NCBI RefSeq assembly: GCF_028453695.1
Contig: NC_135772.1
Location: 5,394,001 to 5,458,000 of the forward strand
Reading direction: 5' to 3'
Length of the DNA stretch: 64,000 nt
DNA from: Augochlora pura
Taxonomy: Eukaryota > Arthropoda > Insecta > Hymenoptera > Halictidae
Shown here: positions 12,101 to 23,539 of the stretch, in pieces
How the letters are laid out: every line of letters starts with the position of its first letter
Position numbering within the stretch: position 1 is the stretch's first letter
Program-made: the position numbers and the translations under genes
Notes under the pieces: generated by a model
Databases searched by the model: none
What the model saw: the letters and a program-made list of their open reading frames with translations, nothing else
Told to the model about the DNA's origin: nothing

Positions 12101-15097
12101 TGCTGCTACCGCATCTAATGTTATCGTTCGTTAAAATGCTCATTTACAAATCGTTCTTTAATCCCCCGAACGATATCATCGTAAGCGTGCCGGATTGATT
12201 TTTAGGTGAGCGCACCTTCGATCGTTTAACCGATGCGTTCATCAGCGTGGCATTATGTGACGATAATTTAATAATACCACTTTGAGTCGTAACGAAAGAT
12301 AACAGAACTGATTGTAAGAGCAGCAATTGCCTCGACTAGTTACTGGCTACTGTAATATCGCAACGTGACTTCGATACAACCATGGTTTCTTATCGAACAA
12401 TATTTACGGAATATCCGATAATGTGGATCGTCGTTACGTTGAATCGCTTGTTGTCAGCAGCGTTCAGCAATTTCCGCAGCGAGGGAAGTTTTGGAAAGTT
12501 TTTCCTCGAAAAACTTTCTGCACAGACTCATGAGTCCAACGTGCCGGCCAGTATAAATAGGCCTTGTAGAAATATGATTTCGCAACGGTGCAACAACCGA
12601 TTGCAGGCGCGATATCGGCCGCTGGACTACGAATTAGACAGTGTTCTCTGAATTGTTTCTAGATGAGAAGAGGCGTGAATGTCCGAATACGCGACAGTGT
12701 TTCATCGTTTCCGTCATCATTTTTCTATATGCACCAAATTCAATGAAAAACCCCGAAGCGTGTCTGTACGGCTTCTGCCTCGCTGGATAATTAAACGAAG
12801 TCTTCCGCCCGTATCGCCTGTGTATGCGAGGAAGTTATGAAAACCACTTCATCCGTATGCGAGAGTTTGTCGTTTTTTATCTTTTCTTTTTCTTGTTTCA
12901 CAGGAAGTACTCAGGTTTTGGTTGAACAAAGGCATAGACGGATTTAGAGTGGACGCTATACCTCATCTTTGCGAGGACTCCAGATTTTTGGACGAACCGT
13001 TGTCAGGAACTACCGATGATCCGAATAATTATGGTTACACGGTGAAAATATATACGCAGAGTCAACCCCGCACCTACGAAATCGTCAAGGGCTGGAGCAA
13101 GGTCCTCAAGGAGTACAAAGGAGACAGAGCTATGATGATGGAGGCCTACACGGATATACCGAACACGATGAAGTATTTCGCCAGCGGAGCCAGTTTCCCC
13201 TTCAACTTTGGATTGATCACAGATCTGAATAGAAATTCAACGGTGGCGAATTACAAGGATCTGATCGGCACGTGGATGAAAAACATGCCACGCGGAGCCA
13301 CAGCTAATTGGGTGGTGAGTAGTACCAAGAAGAAAGAAAAATTCTTATCGCGAGAGCAATGATTAATTGGTTGAGTTCGTTGTTTCTACCGGTGACCGAT
13401 GATAAAAGTTGATAGAGGATCCCACACACCTTTCCTTCGTTCCGATCGTAAAGTTTCGCGGCAGAATATGTCACTTTCGGAGAAAAAAGTCAAATAAATT
13501 GTGGCGAAATGGAGCAAGTCTAGGTAGAATTGTGGTAAGACCGCGAGCCGAGCGAATGATGGTTAAAATTCTGTGTGCAGGCAGGAAACCACGACAAACC
13601 GAGATTGGCGACTCGGTTTGGGCCTGAACGAGCTCGAGTGGTCACCTTGATGACGCTTTTATTGCCTGGTGTCAGCGTGACGTACAACGGCGATGAAATC
13701 GGCATGGTAGACACTTGGGTTTCGTGGAAGGACACCAAGGATCCGCAGGGATGCAACGCCGGTCAAGATGGTTACGAAACAATGTCCAGGGACCCCGCTA
13801 GATCGCCCTTCCAGTGGGACAATACCACTTCCGCCGGTAAGCTATGGGTATTTTCGAGGCTTCTAGATCGTGCGCCTCTACAAAACAAATACTACAATAA
13901 TTTACGATAGCGTTTTGTCTCGCGTTTCAAGCAAATGTAACAAATAATGACGCACTGTTCCAGTACACGTGCAAACTGATAAAAACATGCAAAATATTTT
14001 TTTAGGATTCTCCACAAACTCAACAACGTGGCTTCCAATCAACAAAAACTATCGAACCGTGAATTTGGAAACGGAGAAAGCAGTAAAGGACTCTTACTAT
14101 AATTTCTACAATAGCATCGCGTGGCTGAGGAAAACGCCGTTTGTCAAAAAGGGAAATCTAATTACAAACCTCTTGAGCAAAAATGTTTTACTGATCTCTA
14201 GGTAAGACGAAGCAAGTTTTCGTCCTATATATGCCCAGAGTAGCCGCGAACAGAATTCTATCGGCGGCGCAGCTATACTTTGGTCGCGAGCGCGCTTCGT
14301 AGATAAAAGAGAAATTAGTCGAAAAGACATACATAATAAATCGGTGAATGACAAAATGAAGTTAGATGGTGCTAGATAGAAGAGAGACAAGTAGATCCAT
14401 CTAGAGGTAAAAGTTGGTCGTATAAACAGTTGCTCTATCCGCGTGAAATTAGATCTTTGTTCGTGATATTCTTGAATGGAGGCGACAGTGAGCCTCGTCC
14501 GTTCTTGAATAATAACAAGTATCTGTTTGGAATTGTAATCGATACTTTGATCCTCGGAACTACATATGTAAGCGCGCTATAATAATCGATACGCTGTTAT
14601 TTTTGCAGGGAGACTCCAGAGGACGGCGGGTCTGTTTACGCAATAGTAAACCTCGGAAATTCGCAAGAAGCTGTCGACTTATCGTTACTTGATAACGTAT
14701 CGTCGTGCCGATTGAACGTGTACTATGCTACGGTTAACTTTGATTTAACGTCAGGGCAAGTATACGTATTTCTTTTGCTAGCTATATTTCTTTGGCTCGC
14801 TAGTATCTTTCGCTTATACGGGATGTCTGAAAAATATGTTATACTTTTATGCGTGTACAACAATTGACACGATCGATGTCAGATTACTACGGACGTAAGA
14901 TCCTTTTTCGAATGGCATTTGGTTCCTATTAGAATTATGAAACGACGTGACTGTGAAACAAGTCGTAATTATAATATGAAGCAAGGTGTTTTTTATTAAC
15001 AACTTTTCTTCTATTTCACAAATCCAGGTCCGTCTTCTGCCGTACCAGGAATGTAAACGTGCCTCCGCATGGAATACTGGTTTTCCTGAAATATTAG
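9172..15097 (+). CDS. Alpha-glucosidase B (secreted maltase, GH13_17), 8 exons, frame anomaly
   Basis: Exons: 9172-9325, 10737-11074, 11222-11348, 12904-13314, 13581-13836, 14006-14201, 14609-14755, 15028-15097. Intron positions and phases equal those of gene A. Exon 3 is 127 bases against 126 in gene A, because of four A (11340-11343) where three are expected. This breaks the frame into exon 4. Dropping one A gives 565 residues; alternatively, an AG at 12906-12907 lets exon 4 start at 12908 and restores the frame with one residue fewer. In the 565-residue numbering the catalytic residues are Asp223 (GFRVDA), Glu286 (MMMEAYT) and Asp348 (GNHD), all intact. Residues 1-17 form a signal peptide. 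The last intron has a GC donor (14756). Introns 1 (1,411 bases) and 3 (1,555) are far longer than in gene A. The function should match gene A: extracellular sucrose/maltose hydrolysis. Confidence 0.9.
12552..12560 (+). promoter_or_regulatory. TATA-like box inside intron 3 of gene B
   Basis: TATAAATAG lies in the enlarged third intron, upstream of exon 4. It could mark an internal promoter, or be chance in AT-rich DNA. No initiator or downstream start codon supports it strongly. Confidence 0.15.
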
Positions 15098-15100
15098 GAA

Positions 15101-15140
15101 CTGCACGAAAACACACGAAAACACACGAAAACTCACGAAA
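15101..15140 (+). repeat. 10-bp tandem repeat in the 3' UTR of gene B
   Basis: Four consecutive 10-base units ending in CACGAAA: two identical (ACACACGAAA) and two variants. They begin three bases after the stop codon and should be transcribed in the 3' untranslated region. Confidence 0.8.
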
Positions 15141-15344
15141 GTGACCGCGTTTTGAAACAATCTCTGTATATTGATAAACTTATTGAAATCCAATCGATAT
15201 GTTTCTTCTTCCTTCTTCCTTTCTTTTCTTCTTCCTTTCTTTTTTCTTTTTCTATTTATGTATTAGAAATGCCTGGAAAGCCAATTCTACATATTTCAGC
15301 ATACATAACCTGGCACGATACCGGGGCGACGCTAAAAGCATGAT

Positions 15345-15350
15345 AATAAA
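15345..15350 (+). terminator. Poly(A) signal of gene B
   Basis: AATAAA lies 248 bases after the gene B stop codon, before the promoter region of gene C. Confidence 0.45.
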
Positions 15351-16080
15351 TATGAATATGCTTTAGTTTGGGGCGTCGTGTTCGTCTAAATCTGAAACAT
15401 GGCCAGGCGAGCCGTATCGCTTGAAATTCGTGATACGATTCTGGACCGGGTGCGGCATTCGATTATAACCTTTCACTTTTCCCGAAGGCCTTAAGAGTGC
15501 CTATCGATGGGAGCTGTTTCGGCCACGCGATGGCCACCGTCGATCCGCTTGTCAATTACAAGTGGTAATCGCTTCAGAATCTCGGACGTGTTCCCCACGA
15601 ATTTCCTGTCAGCGGAGCAACAACGGCTCTCGCCGCCAGCTGCGAATTTCATTCGTCAACTTTCCAAAGACTTTCGTCGCGGACGCGCGAGCGACGTGTC
15701 AAACTGGTACAGCTGAACGAATGTTACAGTTATGTTAGTAAAAAATTACGATGAATAAAGAAACGATGGAATTGGAACGGCAATGTCTCAATGTAGTTAG
15801 ATGACTCTGTGGGTCGAGGACGATGCGTACGTTTTCGAGCAACGGAACAAAATCTGAATAAACGTATTCGTACGAGAGAGTTTGATAATATAACATGAAA
15901 ATCGATCGATTCCAGTAGTCGTGGGCTCTGCTATCGATACATTGCCGTGTCAGTGATATACGGTTAAAAAATTCCGAGACTCTTCGCACAATACGGCGGT
16001 GCGTCAGCATCGCCGCGAACTTATCCTCCGTGCGAATGATAAGGTCATGCGAGTGTCTATTCTTTTTTACTGTGAATCAC
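15351..16080. other. Spacer between genes B and C
   Basis: About 0.7 kb with no supportable gene; a frame at 15507-15716 has no supporting features. TATCGATA (15932-15939) matches the insect DRE core-promoter element and sits about 190 bases before the gene C start codon. Confidence 0.5.
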
Positions 16081-16084
16081 AGCT

Positions 16085-16090
16085 TATAAA
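16085..16090 (+). promoter_or_regulatory. TATA box of alpha-glucosidase gene C
   Basis: TATAAA lies 41 bases before the ATG at 16126. Transcription starting about 30 bases downstream would leave a 5' leader of only about ten bases. The promoter is unlike those of genes A and B, with no splice acceptor next to the ATG. Confidence 0.45.
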
Positions 16091-16125
16091 CGAGCCGCGT
16101 GATCACAGCTAGCACAATACGAACC

Positions 16126-19100
16126 ATGAAGAGCACCGGTCGCATCGCGATAGTATTATTTGCGGCGCTAGCCCTAGCGTCCGCCGAGGTTAAAAACAAG
16201 GGATGGTGGAAGCATGCGGTTTTCTATCAAGTATATCCGAAAAGTTTCAAGGATTCGAACGGCGATGGCATTGGAGATCTAAAAGGTACGCGAAATTAAG
16301 ATACATTCTGGACTCTGCCACAACGGGGCTCTCGTCGTGAATCTTCTTCTCGATTTTCGCGGCCGATTGGTTGTCCGCCAGATGAGGCAATGGCAACTAC
16401 GCGGCGTATAAAAGTCTTGACTGAAAAAAGAAAGAATTCGCTTCGATCGAATTCAGTTTGAGAAAAACTGCCTGCAAATTTCAAAATCAATAGACAACGA
16501 TACGATCGATACGGTTTGATTTCATACAGATTTATTCTCACATCATTCAGAAATTAACAACATTTAGCGAATGCGACAGCTGTGCGACTAATTCCATCGA
16601 TTGCAAAAACTCGTGTATTAGGTTACTCAATTTTATATGTAATTAATGATTTTTTTGAATCGAACGATAATCGTCGGCATAACTTGTCAAAATTATGTAA
16701 CGCTTAAAACTAAGGAAACTTATTTCGTCGTGATATATTTCGTTCTTGATATTTATCAGAGGCGCGAAAAAAAAATACGTTTAAAAACCGATGAAGCTAA
16801 TGATCTAACCATGTATAATTACTTCACGGACATCCTGCATCTTTCCTTTAATGTCGATGACATAACATACAATGGTCGGAAGAATGATCGTCGGTTGCTT
16901 GTCCGCGGTTCTTTGTACAAGTTGACCGTACATTGTTTGTGATACGGTTGAGAATTATCGACAGTCTTGGTTGATGATTCAATGCGTCGCGTTATTCTAT
17001 CTCTTTTCGGTGATCGATGATCGATGAAACGAATGAAAAAAAAACTGCGATCCGCTTTCAATTCGGACTCGATTATTGGCTTTAAGCAGCAGACACAGTT
17101 CGCAAAAATTGCTGCCGTTTTATCATACGGTGCGAGTTTTAATTCCAAGGGAAATGTCTTGCATTCGACGACACTGGTAATTCGATAAAATCAATCCTTC
17201 CTATGAAAGCGTTTTATAATTTAACTTTCCTTCCTAAGAAAAGTTTTCGTGTAGTATTTGTCGCAACTTTAACAAGGATTATTAGCTCAATGATTAAAAT
17301 CTATTATTACGGCTTATCTGAACGTAATTTGTTTTCAGTTACGTAACACGCTTCAAATTTGTAACAGGTATAACGGAAAAATTGCAACACTTCAAAGACA
17401 TCGGTGTGGAGGGAATCTGGCTGTCACCGATTAATAAAAGTCCCGATGTAGACAATGGATACGACATAGAGGATTTCAGAGCCATTCAGCCAGCATTTGG
17501 CACATTAGACGATTTTAAGACACTTGTGAAAGAAGCAAATGAGAAGGGCTTAAAGGTAAGGAGCGAGACAAACGAGCTCATCTATATGCAGTACTTTCAT
17601 TCCTTAAAAGAAAACGAAATATTCAACAGGCTTGCACAATTCCGAGGTCGCAAAATAGACACTTTCAGCTTCAATTTAAGCTACATAAAGTCCAAATTGC
17701 TCCACGGGAAAGTGATTGAAAACTCGCCCAAAGTCCAAAAATTAGCTCCACGCTGCCTAATACCGTCGAATAGTTGATTAAAAAATTCATAAAAAAATCC
17801 CAGACCGTTTTACGGGAATGTGCCTTCCGGGGTCGTAAAGTAGACACTTTCAGCTTCAATTTGATAAGGTATATGTATATACTCATACACATATGTATGT
17901 AAGTTTTTTCATGTTTTCAGGTTATTTTGGATCTCGTTCCGAATCATACATCCAACAAACATCAATGGTTTATCGAAAGCGAGAAAAAAACTAAAGGCTT
18001 TGAGGATTATTATATGTGGAGTAAGAAGCAACCTAATAATTGGATCAGTGTGTTCAATGGTACTGCTTGGACAGAGTCATCGGTCCGAAAGGAATATTAT
18101 TATCATCAATTCTATAAGGAACAACCTGATTTAAATTACACCAATCCGGCTGTACAAAAAGAAATGAAGGTACAGGCACACGTTTGTTTTTTAATTTGAT
18201 TTGCTTTTGCGTGGCAGGAGAACCTATTATATTTGAAAAAAGGTCGTTGCCTCCCTCGATGTCTGAGATATCGATCAAACTGACTTCGACTTTCAACTCT
18301 GATTCGAATCGTATAAAACCGACGGACTTTAATGTTTCGCAAGCACTCGACGTTTCGAACGTGTCTCAAATTGTTATCGTTTTTTCGTTCGTGTTTCCGA
18401 AAATTGCGAGAGTCCTACGATTATTGTTGTCGGTCTACCGTTGAATATCCGTAAACAGCGGTTAGGTGCGATTCGTAGTTTTTCTATGTTTTAGGACATA
18501 ATGCGGTATTGGCTGGATATGGGAATAAGTGGTTTCCGTATTGATGCAGTACCTCACATATTTGAGGGTAATATAACCCTGAACGAAACAATGTTCTCCA
18601 GCGAACTTAACAAAACGTTACACGCGTCTTACAATCATAATATAACCAAGGATCAACCAGAAACTTACACGTTGATAGAAAGCTGGCGAAAATTTGTCGA
18701 CGACTATGCGAATGAAAGCAATCGGGATGAAATAGTAAGCTGAAAAAAAGAAAATTGCGTTTTTTGATCGATTGTGCTTAATCGACAATAATATTTATCG
18801 AAATATAAGTTTCGCTCGTACATCTTTCGAGGATATTGAAATGATACGCGTTTGTCCCATGTAGGTGATAATGACAGAGGCGTATTCCAGTCTGGCTAAT
18901 ACATTGAAATATTACAATTACGGGTCTCACATACCGTTCAATTTCAAGTACATAACCGACGCGAACATCAAATCCAACGCCGAAACCTTTAAGAAGATTG
19001 CGGATACTTGGATAAATGGAATGCCGTCAGACAAAGGTGTACCGAATTGGGTGGTAAGTTTAAATTAACGCGCAATAATATGCAATGACATGACATCTCA

Positions 19101-20746
19101 AGGTATGCTACTGTATTCCTATTCTTCCAATAATGCAAACGATCACGTACGAAACCAATTTATTTTGCTGGTTCACGCAAAACAAATCGATTTTCATTTT
19201 TTCACGTTTCGATCGTTCCTATAATTGCACGGTACTTGTTATTTTATACGTGCCTGTAGCACGAGAAACAAGTTTACGTAGAAATCAGGCGTTTCAAGCT
19301 CCCTTGGATCGATATGATACAACTAATGATGAAATAATCGCATTGATAAGGAATTGATCGTTTCCTCAGATGGGCAATCATGACAGAAATCGTGTACCGT
19401 CTCGTTATCCTGGAAGAGGAGATCAAATGATAATGATGGAAATGATTTTACCTGGCGTAGCTGTAACGTATTACGGCGAAGAAATCGGCATGGAAGACAA
19501 TAATGACTTTACTTTCACGGATTTTCGCGACGGTTGTCGAACACCAATGCAATGGAACAGCAACGCATTCGCAGGTGAGCGGAGAAGCGATGTTTAGGGA
19601 ATGCGTTGGTTTGTCGCTATCGCGGGATGCCCGGTCAGAACGATTTCAATATAAGAAATACAACCGTGAAGGAAAGAGAGATGAGCCGAGAGAATGAACT
19701 CCGGGACGGAGAAGGGTTGACAAGAAATTTGGTAGAATCGTCTTCCAGTTCGCTATCCTCGAACCATGTTATTTCAGATGAGAAAGCATTGAACCGTTTC
19801 TTTTGATACATGTATCATTTAAAGGAGTATAAACTCGTAATACATGCGAGAACAGAATATATGGTACATACATGTGAATAACCGGGCAGCTGTTGCGGGG
19901 AAACGACACGAAACGTTTCTATAATACAATAATTCGTCAGTCTAAGATAAGAGAATAGTTTGAATAAATTTTGATTGCGCTTCGCCTCGACAGGTTTCAC
20001 GAACGGAAGTAAACCGTGGATCCCGGTTCACAGCAATTATGAGAAGTTAAACGTGGAGGTACAGAAGACCGACCCCGATTCACCTTACAATCTATACAAA
20101 AATTTAACCGCCCTACGAAAATCTGCGCTTCTGAAATACGGCGATCTAGATACGATTGTACTGGGAGGCGACGTACTCGTTATCAGAAGAAGTTTGGACG
20201 ACCAAGTGCTTGCACTGTTGATCAATTTCAGCAATGAGAAGGCTGTTACCGTCAATGTGACAGAAATAATGAAAAAGCAACCGTCCGTGGTGAGATTAAG
20301 CGACTCGAAGTCAAAGTTGCCAAGGTAAGAATGAATGGGACGACGTTATTTTCTTCTCATCTCAAATAGAATCTCGTTGCTGTTTCACCTTCGAACCCAA
20401 TATATTTATAATACATTGAATCATTTGTTATGCGAAGCTACCAAGTTACAGCAACATAACGAATAGTTTTTTAATAGAGATTAGAATATTAGACATAGAA
20501 TATTAAACGTCGTTGTCTCGAAAACAAAAACACGCGACATGCAATTAAAAGACACGGCCCGTATTATTTTTAACAATGTTTTAACCTTTATTTCTTAGAT
20601 CCAGCGTGAACTTGGCTGCATTCACCATACCTGCGAAAGCGTCCGTCGTTTTGGTTTCGCAACTTACAAAATCCTCGGCAAGTACAGCTGGCTTCTCTCT
20701 CGTGTTTCTTCTCTTAACAGCTATCGTTTCGCTGTACCGATCGTAA
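16126..20746 (+). CDS. Alpha-glucosidase C, GPI-anchored-type maltase (GH13_17), 8 exons
   Basis: Exons: 16126-16285, 17368-17555, 17921-18169, 18495-18734, 18865-19053, 19370-19574, 19994-20324, 20599-20746. They total 1,710 bases, 569 residues plus stop, with phases 1,0,0,0,0,1,2. Residues 1-20 are a signal peptide. DSNGDGIGD, DLVPNHTSNKHQWF, QPDLNY, GFRIDA (nucleophile Asp216), IMTEAYS (acid/base Glu284) and GNHD (Asp347) mark an active GH13 maltase. The C-terminus has a small-residue cluster, SSAS (546-549), then a hydrophobic segment (about 553-566) ending in YRS, the form of a GPI-anchor signal. This predicts an enzyme tethered outside the cell, as known for some dipteran gut maltases. 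Two introns of genes A/B are missing (after NNW and after the AR of LFIAR) and two are new (LK|VIL and DEI|VIM). The DEPLSG segment of A/B is replaced by an unrelated stretch. First in-frame ATG used. Confidence 0.94.
17641..17862 (+). repeat. Duplicated intronic segment in gene C intron 2
   Basis: Two 37-base direct repeats (17641-17677 and 17826-17862) differ at only about four positions and lie 185 bases apart. Between them is a second, looser pair (17688-17706 and 17730-17752) sharing AAAGTCCAAA and GCTCCACG. The intron therefore looks built from local duplications or a dispersed repeat. Confidence 0.75.
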
Positions 20747-20832
20747 AGCTTTTCGACAACTAGACGACACGAGAGAATGTTTTTATCGCGAATAGCTTAA
20801 TTTCTGGAGAACAAAGCAAACTTGTATTTCTC

Positions 20833-20875
20833 ATATATATATATATATATATATTAGTGTGTGCGTGTGTGTGTT
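20833..20875. repeat. (AT)n followed by (TG)n microsatellite
   Basis: About eleven AT dinucleotides are followed by a TG tract with one interruption, about 90 bases after the gene C stop codon and probably in its 3' UTR. Confidence 0.85.
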
Positions 20876-21142
20876 CAAGTTTAAACCAGTAGCTAAAATA
20901 GAATCGATTATGATGAAATAGAAATATACGTCGCGTATGGATGAAAAACTTGATGGATAAAAGTGGTGTCGCGCTGTGATATCAACGTGAAAAGTAACAA
21001 TATATAACGATGGAATCGCAGTCTTTCTGTTTCTACGATTATCATAGGAGCATCGACTAATTATTTCTAACGATACGAACATCCAATATGGATAAAGTGT
21101 ATCCGTGTGTAGTTATTCGCAACGCCGACCATGTATAAATAT

Positions 21143-21148
21143 AATAAA
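21143..21148 (+). terminator. Possible poly(A) signal of gene C
   Basis: AATAAA lies about 400 bases after the gene C stop codon. It is the first canonical hexamer seen; an earlier non-canonical signal is possible. Confidence 0.3.
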
Positions 21149-21383
21149 TGATACGCAACATCGCCATTATCCTCTACTTCCGTCACATCAGCTTTATCGA
21201 CACGCTCTTCAAGATTGCAAATGGTTGTCGAATGCTTTAGCGAATTAAGCGTTGGACCTGCTAAAAATCGGCACAATAGATAAAAAACGATCGGCGGGAC
21301 TCCAAACTGTTCTAGTTGTAATTTATCCGCGATCAATCGTTTAGGGTATGCTCGATCGAGACGGGAACGAGATGTCGTGCGGG

Positions 21384-21402
21384 CGTCGTCGTCGTCGTCG
21401 TC
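21384..21402. repeat. (CGT)n microsatellite
   Basis: Six tandem CGT trinucleotides in non-coding DNA. A similar (GTC)n tract lies at 22727-22746. Confidence 0.8.
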
Positions 21403-22019
21403 TCGAGAATCTAAATTATCAAAGGCTTGCGTATTCGTTCCGATACGAGAGGTACTTCGGAGCACGATCGAGAGCACGCGATAACTTTGAGTACCATCGG
21501 GATTGTGCGAATTGTCAGACTGATCCGCAAATTGATTTACTTACTCTCCCAGCAATAGCTCGGCTCGCGGTGAAATTAATCGATAACTTGATTATACTGG
21601 CGCGTAATTAATGCTCTCGGAAATTTTTCCGCATTTCACATTCCAGCCAATCCAATGAATATTTATTAAAGTTATGTCACCGTAGACAGATTTTTCTTGG
21701 ATATACAACAAATAAATAAACATTAATTTCCGAATTGCAGCTAATATCGCAAACGCGTTTAATGTGTCGCGCTATAATTTCCAAATAATTTACAACGACC
21801 ACATATAAGCGTGTGAATGAAATCATTTATTCGAATCTGTCGTAAGTGGCAATAAATGCTTTCCATTGATGCCGCAATTTATTCGCTGAATGTTTTATAG
21901 ACGGATGACGGATGGATTGATGGATGATGGATGGATGTGAGAGCTGTATTTGCGTGGGAATTGTGTGCACCCAACCAATGGCGACTGTGACTCGAAGAAT
22001 TTAGGAACGATTGATAAAA

Positions 22020-22072
22020 GCAAAGCAAAGTAAAGCACAACAAAGCACAACAAAGCAACGCAACGCAACGCA
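22020..22072. repeat. Degenerate (GCAAA/GCAAC)n pentanucleotide repeat
   Basis: About ten diverged five-base units such as GCAAA, GTAAA and GCAAC form a decaying pentanucleotide microsatellite. Confidence 0.7.
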
Positions 22073-22726
22073 CGTTGAGTTGTGTCGAATCGCTCGTCAT
22101 CCGTGCTGTTTTCCAACCATGAATTATGCATTCTCTTTCAAGTATCGACGCCGCGCCGTTTGAATAGGGGGCGTTTGGTGCGTATTATTGCGATAAATCA
22201 GGAATTTATCGCCGGCGACCCTGGATTGGTACGGCATGATTTCACCGTATGCCATGAAAATTCTAGAGAGCTTCGCTTCGCTGATACTTGAACAAATCAA
22301 GGTAAACGGAGACAATCTTTCGACGGGTTAATAGTAGCCGTGAAATTGCTGCTTATTACAATTATTTCATATTTAAAACGGATAGATTTCATCGCGCGTA
22401 CGTACATTACATTTAAAACGAGTTCAGGCTCGTTCTTGCACGACAACGCGTTTTTCCGAAATTATTATTATTATACCTCGAAAATCGTGCACTCTGATCT
22501 ATTTTTATCGGACAAAGTCCATCGCATCCTTCGAGGAGAACCCGGCTTTTACTTTTCACATGGATTAACCTGTATAACTTGACGGAACGACGAAAATCGT
22601 AAAAATTCGAATTTACGAGGGTGTAAAATTTCATGCGGACAAAAACTTTTCGTGCAGACGACCGCGTCGTTTGCATTTGCGCTTATGCAGCTCCATGAAT
22701 CAACAATCACGAAAGGCTCGCGATGT

Positions 22727-22746
22727 CATCGTCGTCGTCGTCGTCG
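22727..22746. repeat. (TCG)n microsatellite
   Basis: Six tandem TCG units in non-coding DNA. Confidence 0.8.
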
Positions 22747-23517
22747 CTGTCGCAACGTAATTATTTAAGCCCGCGATATACGGTTGAAAGTTGAGCGAAA
22801 TCTGGCCGAGAATCGTGCGTTTCGACCCAAAACAAAAGCGAAACGGAGGCGCAGTTTATTTATTACGGCCCTTATCATTATTATTGTATTATTCGCACGA
22901 CGGTTCGAGACAAATGCCTTCGAGCTTGTTTTTTTTTAAGAAAATGGATAATATCATATTAACGTAGAAATCGCGCCAAGTAGCTGAAGTTGCATCCTAT
23001 CTCTTGTATGCTATACCATTCGACGAGTCGAATAATAAAATCGATATAGGATACCGATGGCGTAAATACGATGCTCGACCATAACGAGAGAATAATCAAA
23101 TTTGGTATTAGTAAAAGGATCACGCGATGTATCGATCATCTATCGATACTTTTTGCTTCGCATTCGCGTTTCCTCGTATAGAAACGCAAATTATACGAGC
23201 CATCATCACCGACGCAACCAACTGGACCGTCTATGGATTCGATGACGCGGAATTAGGTCGATCGGTGGAGCGATTCGATCGCGTTCAAAGGAAACATTCG
23301 AATCGGATTCTGACCAGACAGCTAGAATATAATTAATCGTGTTGCGAGAACGATACTTTCTTCGATGATTATCTCGATAGGGAAAGGCGATTCGTCGATG
23401 TCAAAACGTCTGTACGAATAACTCGACGCATTTTATCGACCGAGGTAAACGTAGCTGTAAGTTTAGCATCGATTAGATTATGACAGTGTTCGGAACGATT
23501 AACAGCATAAAAGGATC

Positions 23518-23539
23518 GAGAGAGAGAGAGAGAGAGAGA
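23518..23539. repeat. (GA)n microsatellite
   Basis: About eleven GA dinucleotides. Confidence 0.85.

Noticed and set aside
12382..12651. 89-codon frame inside gene B intron 3
   Set aside because: Lies wholly within an intron, no domain, no splice signals.
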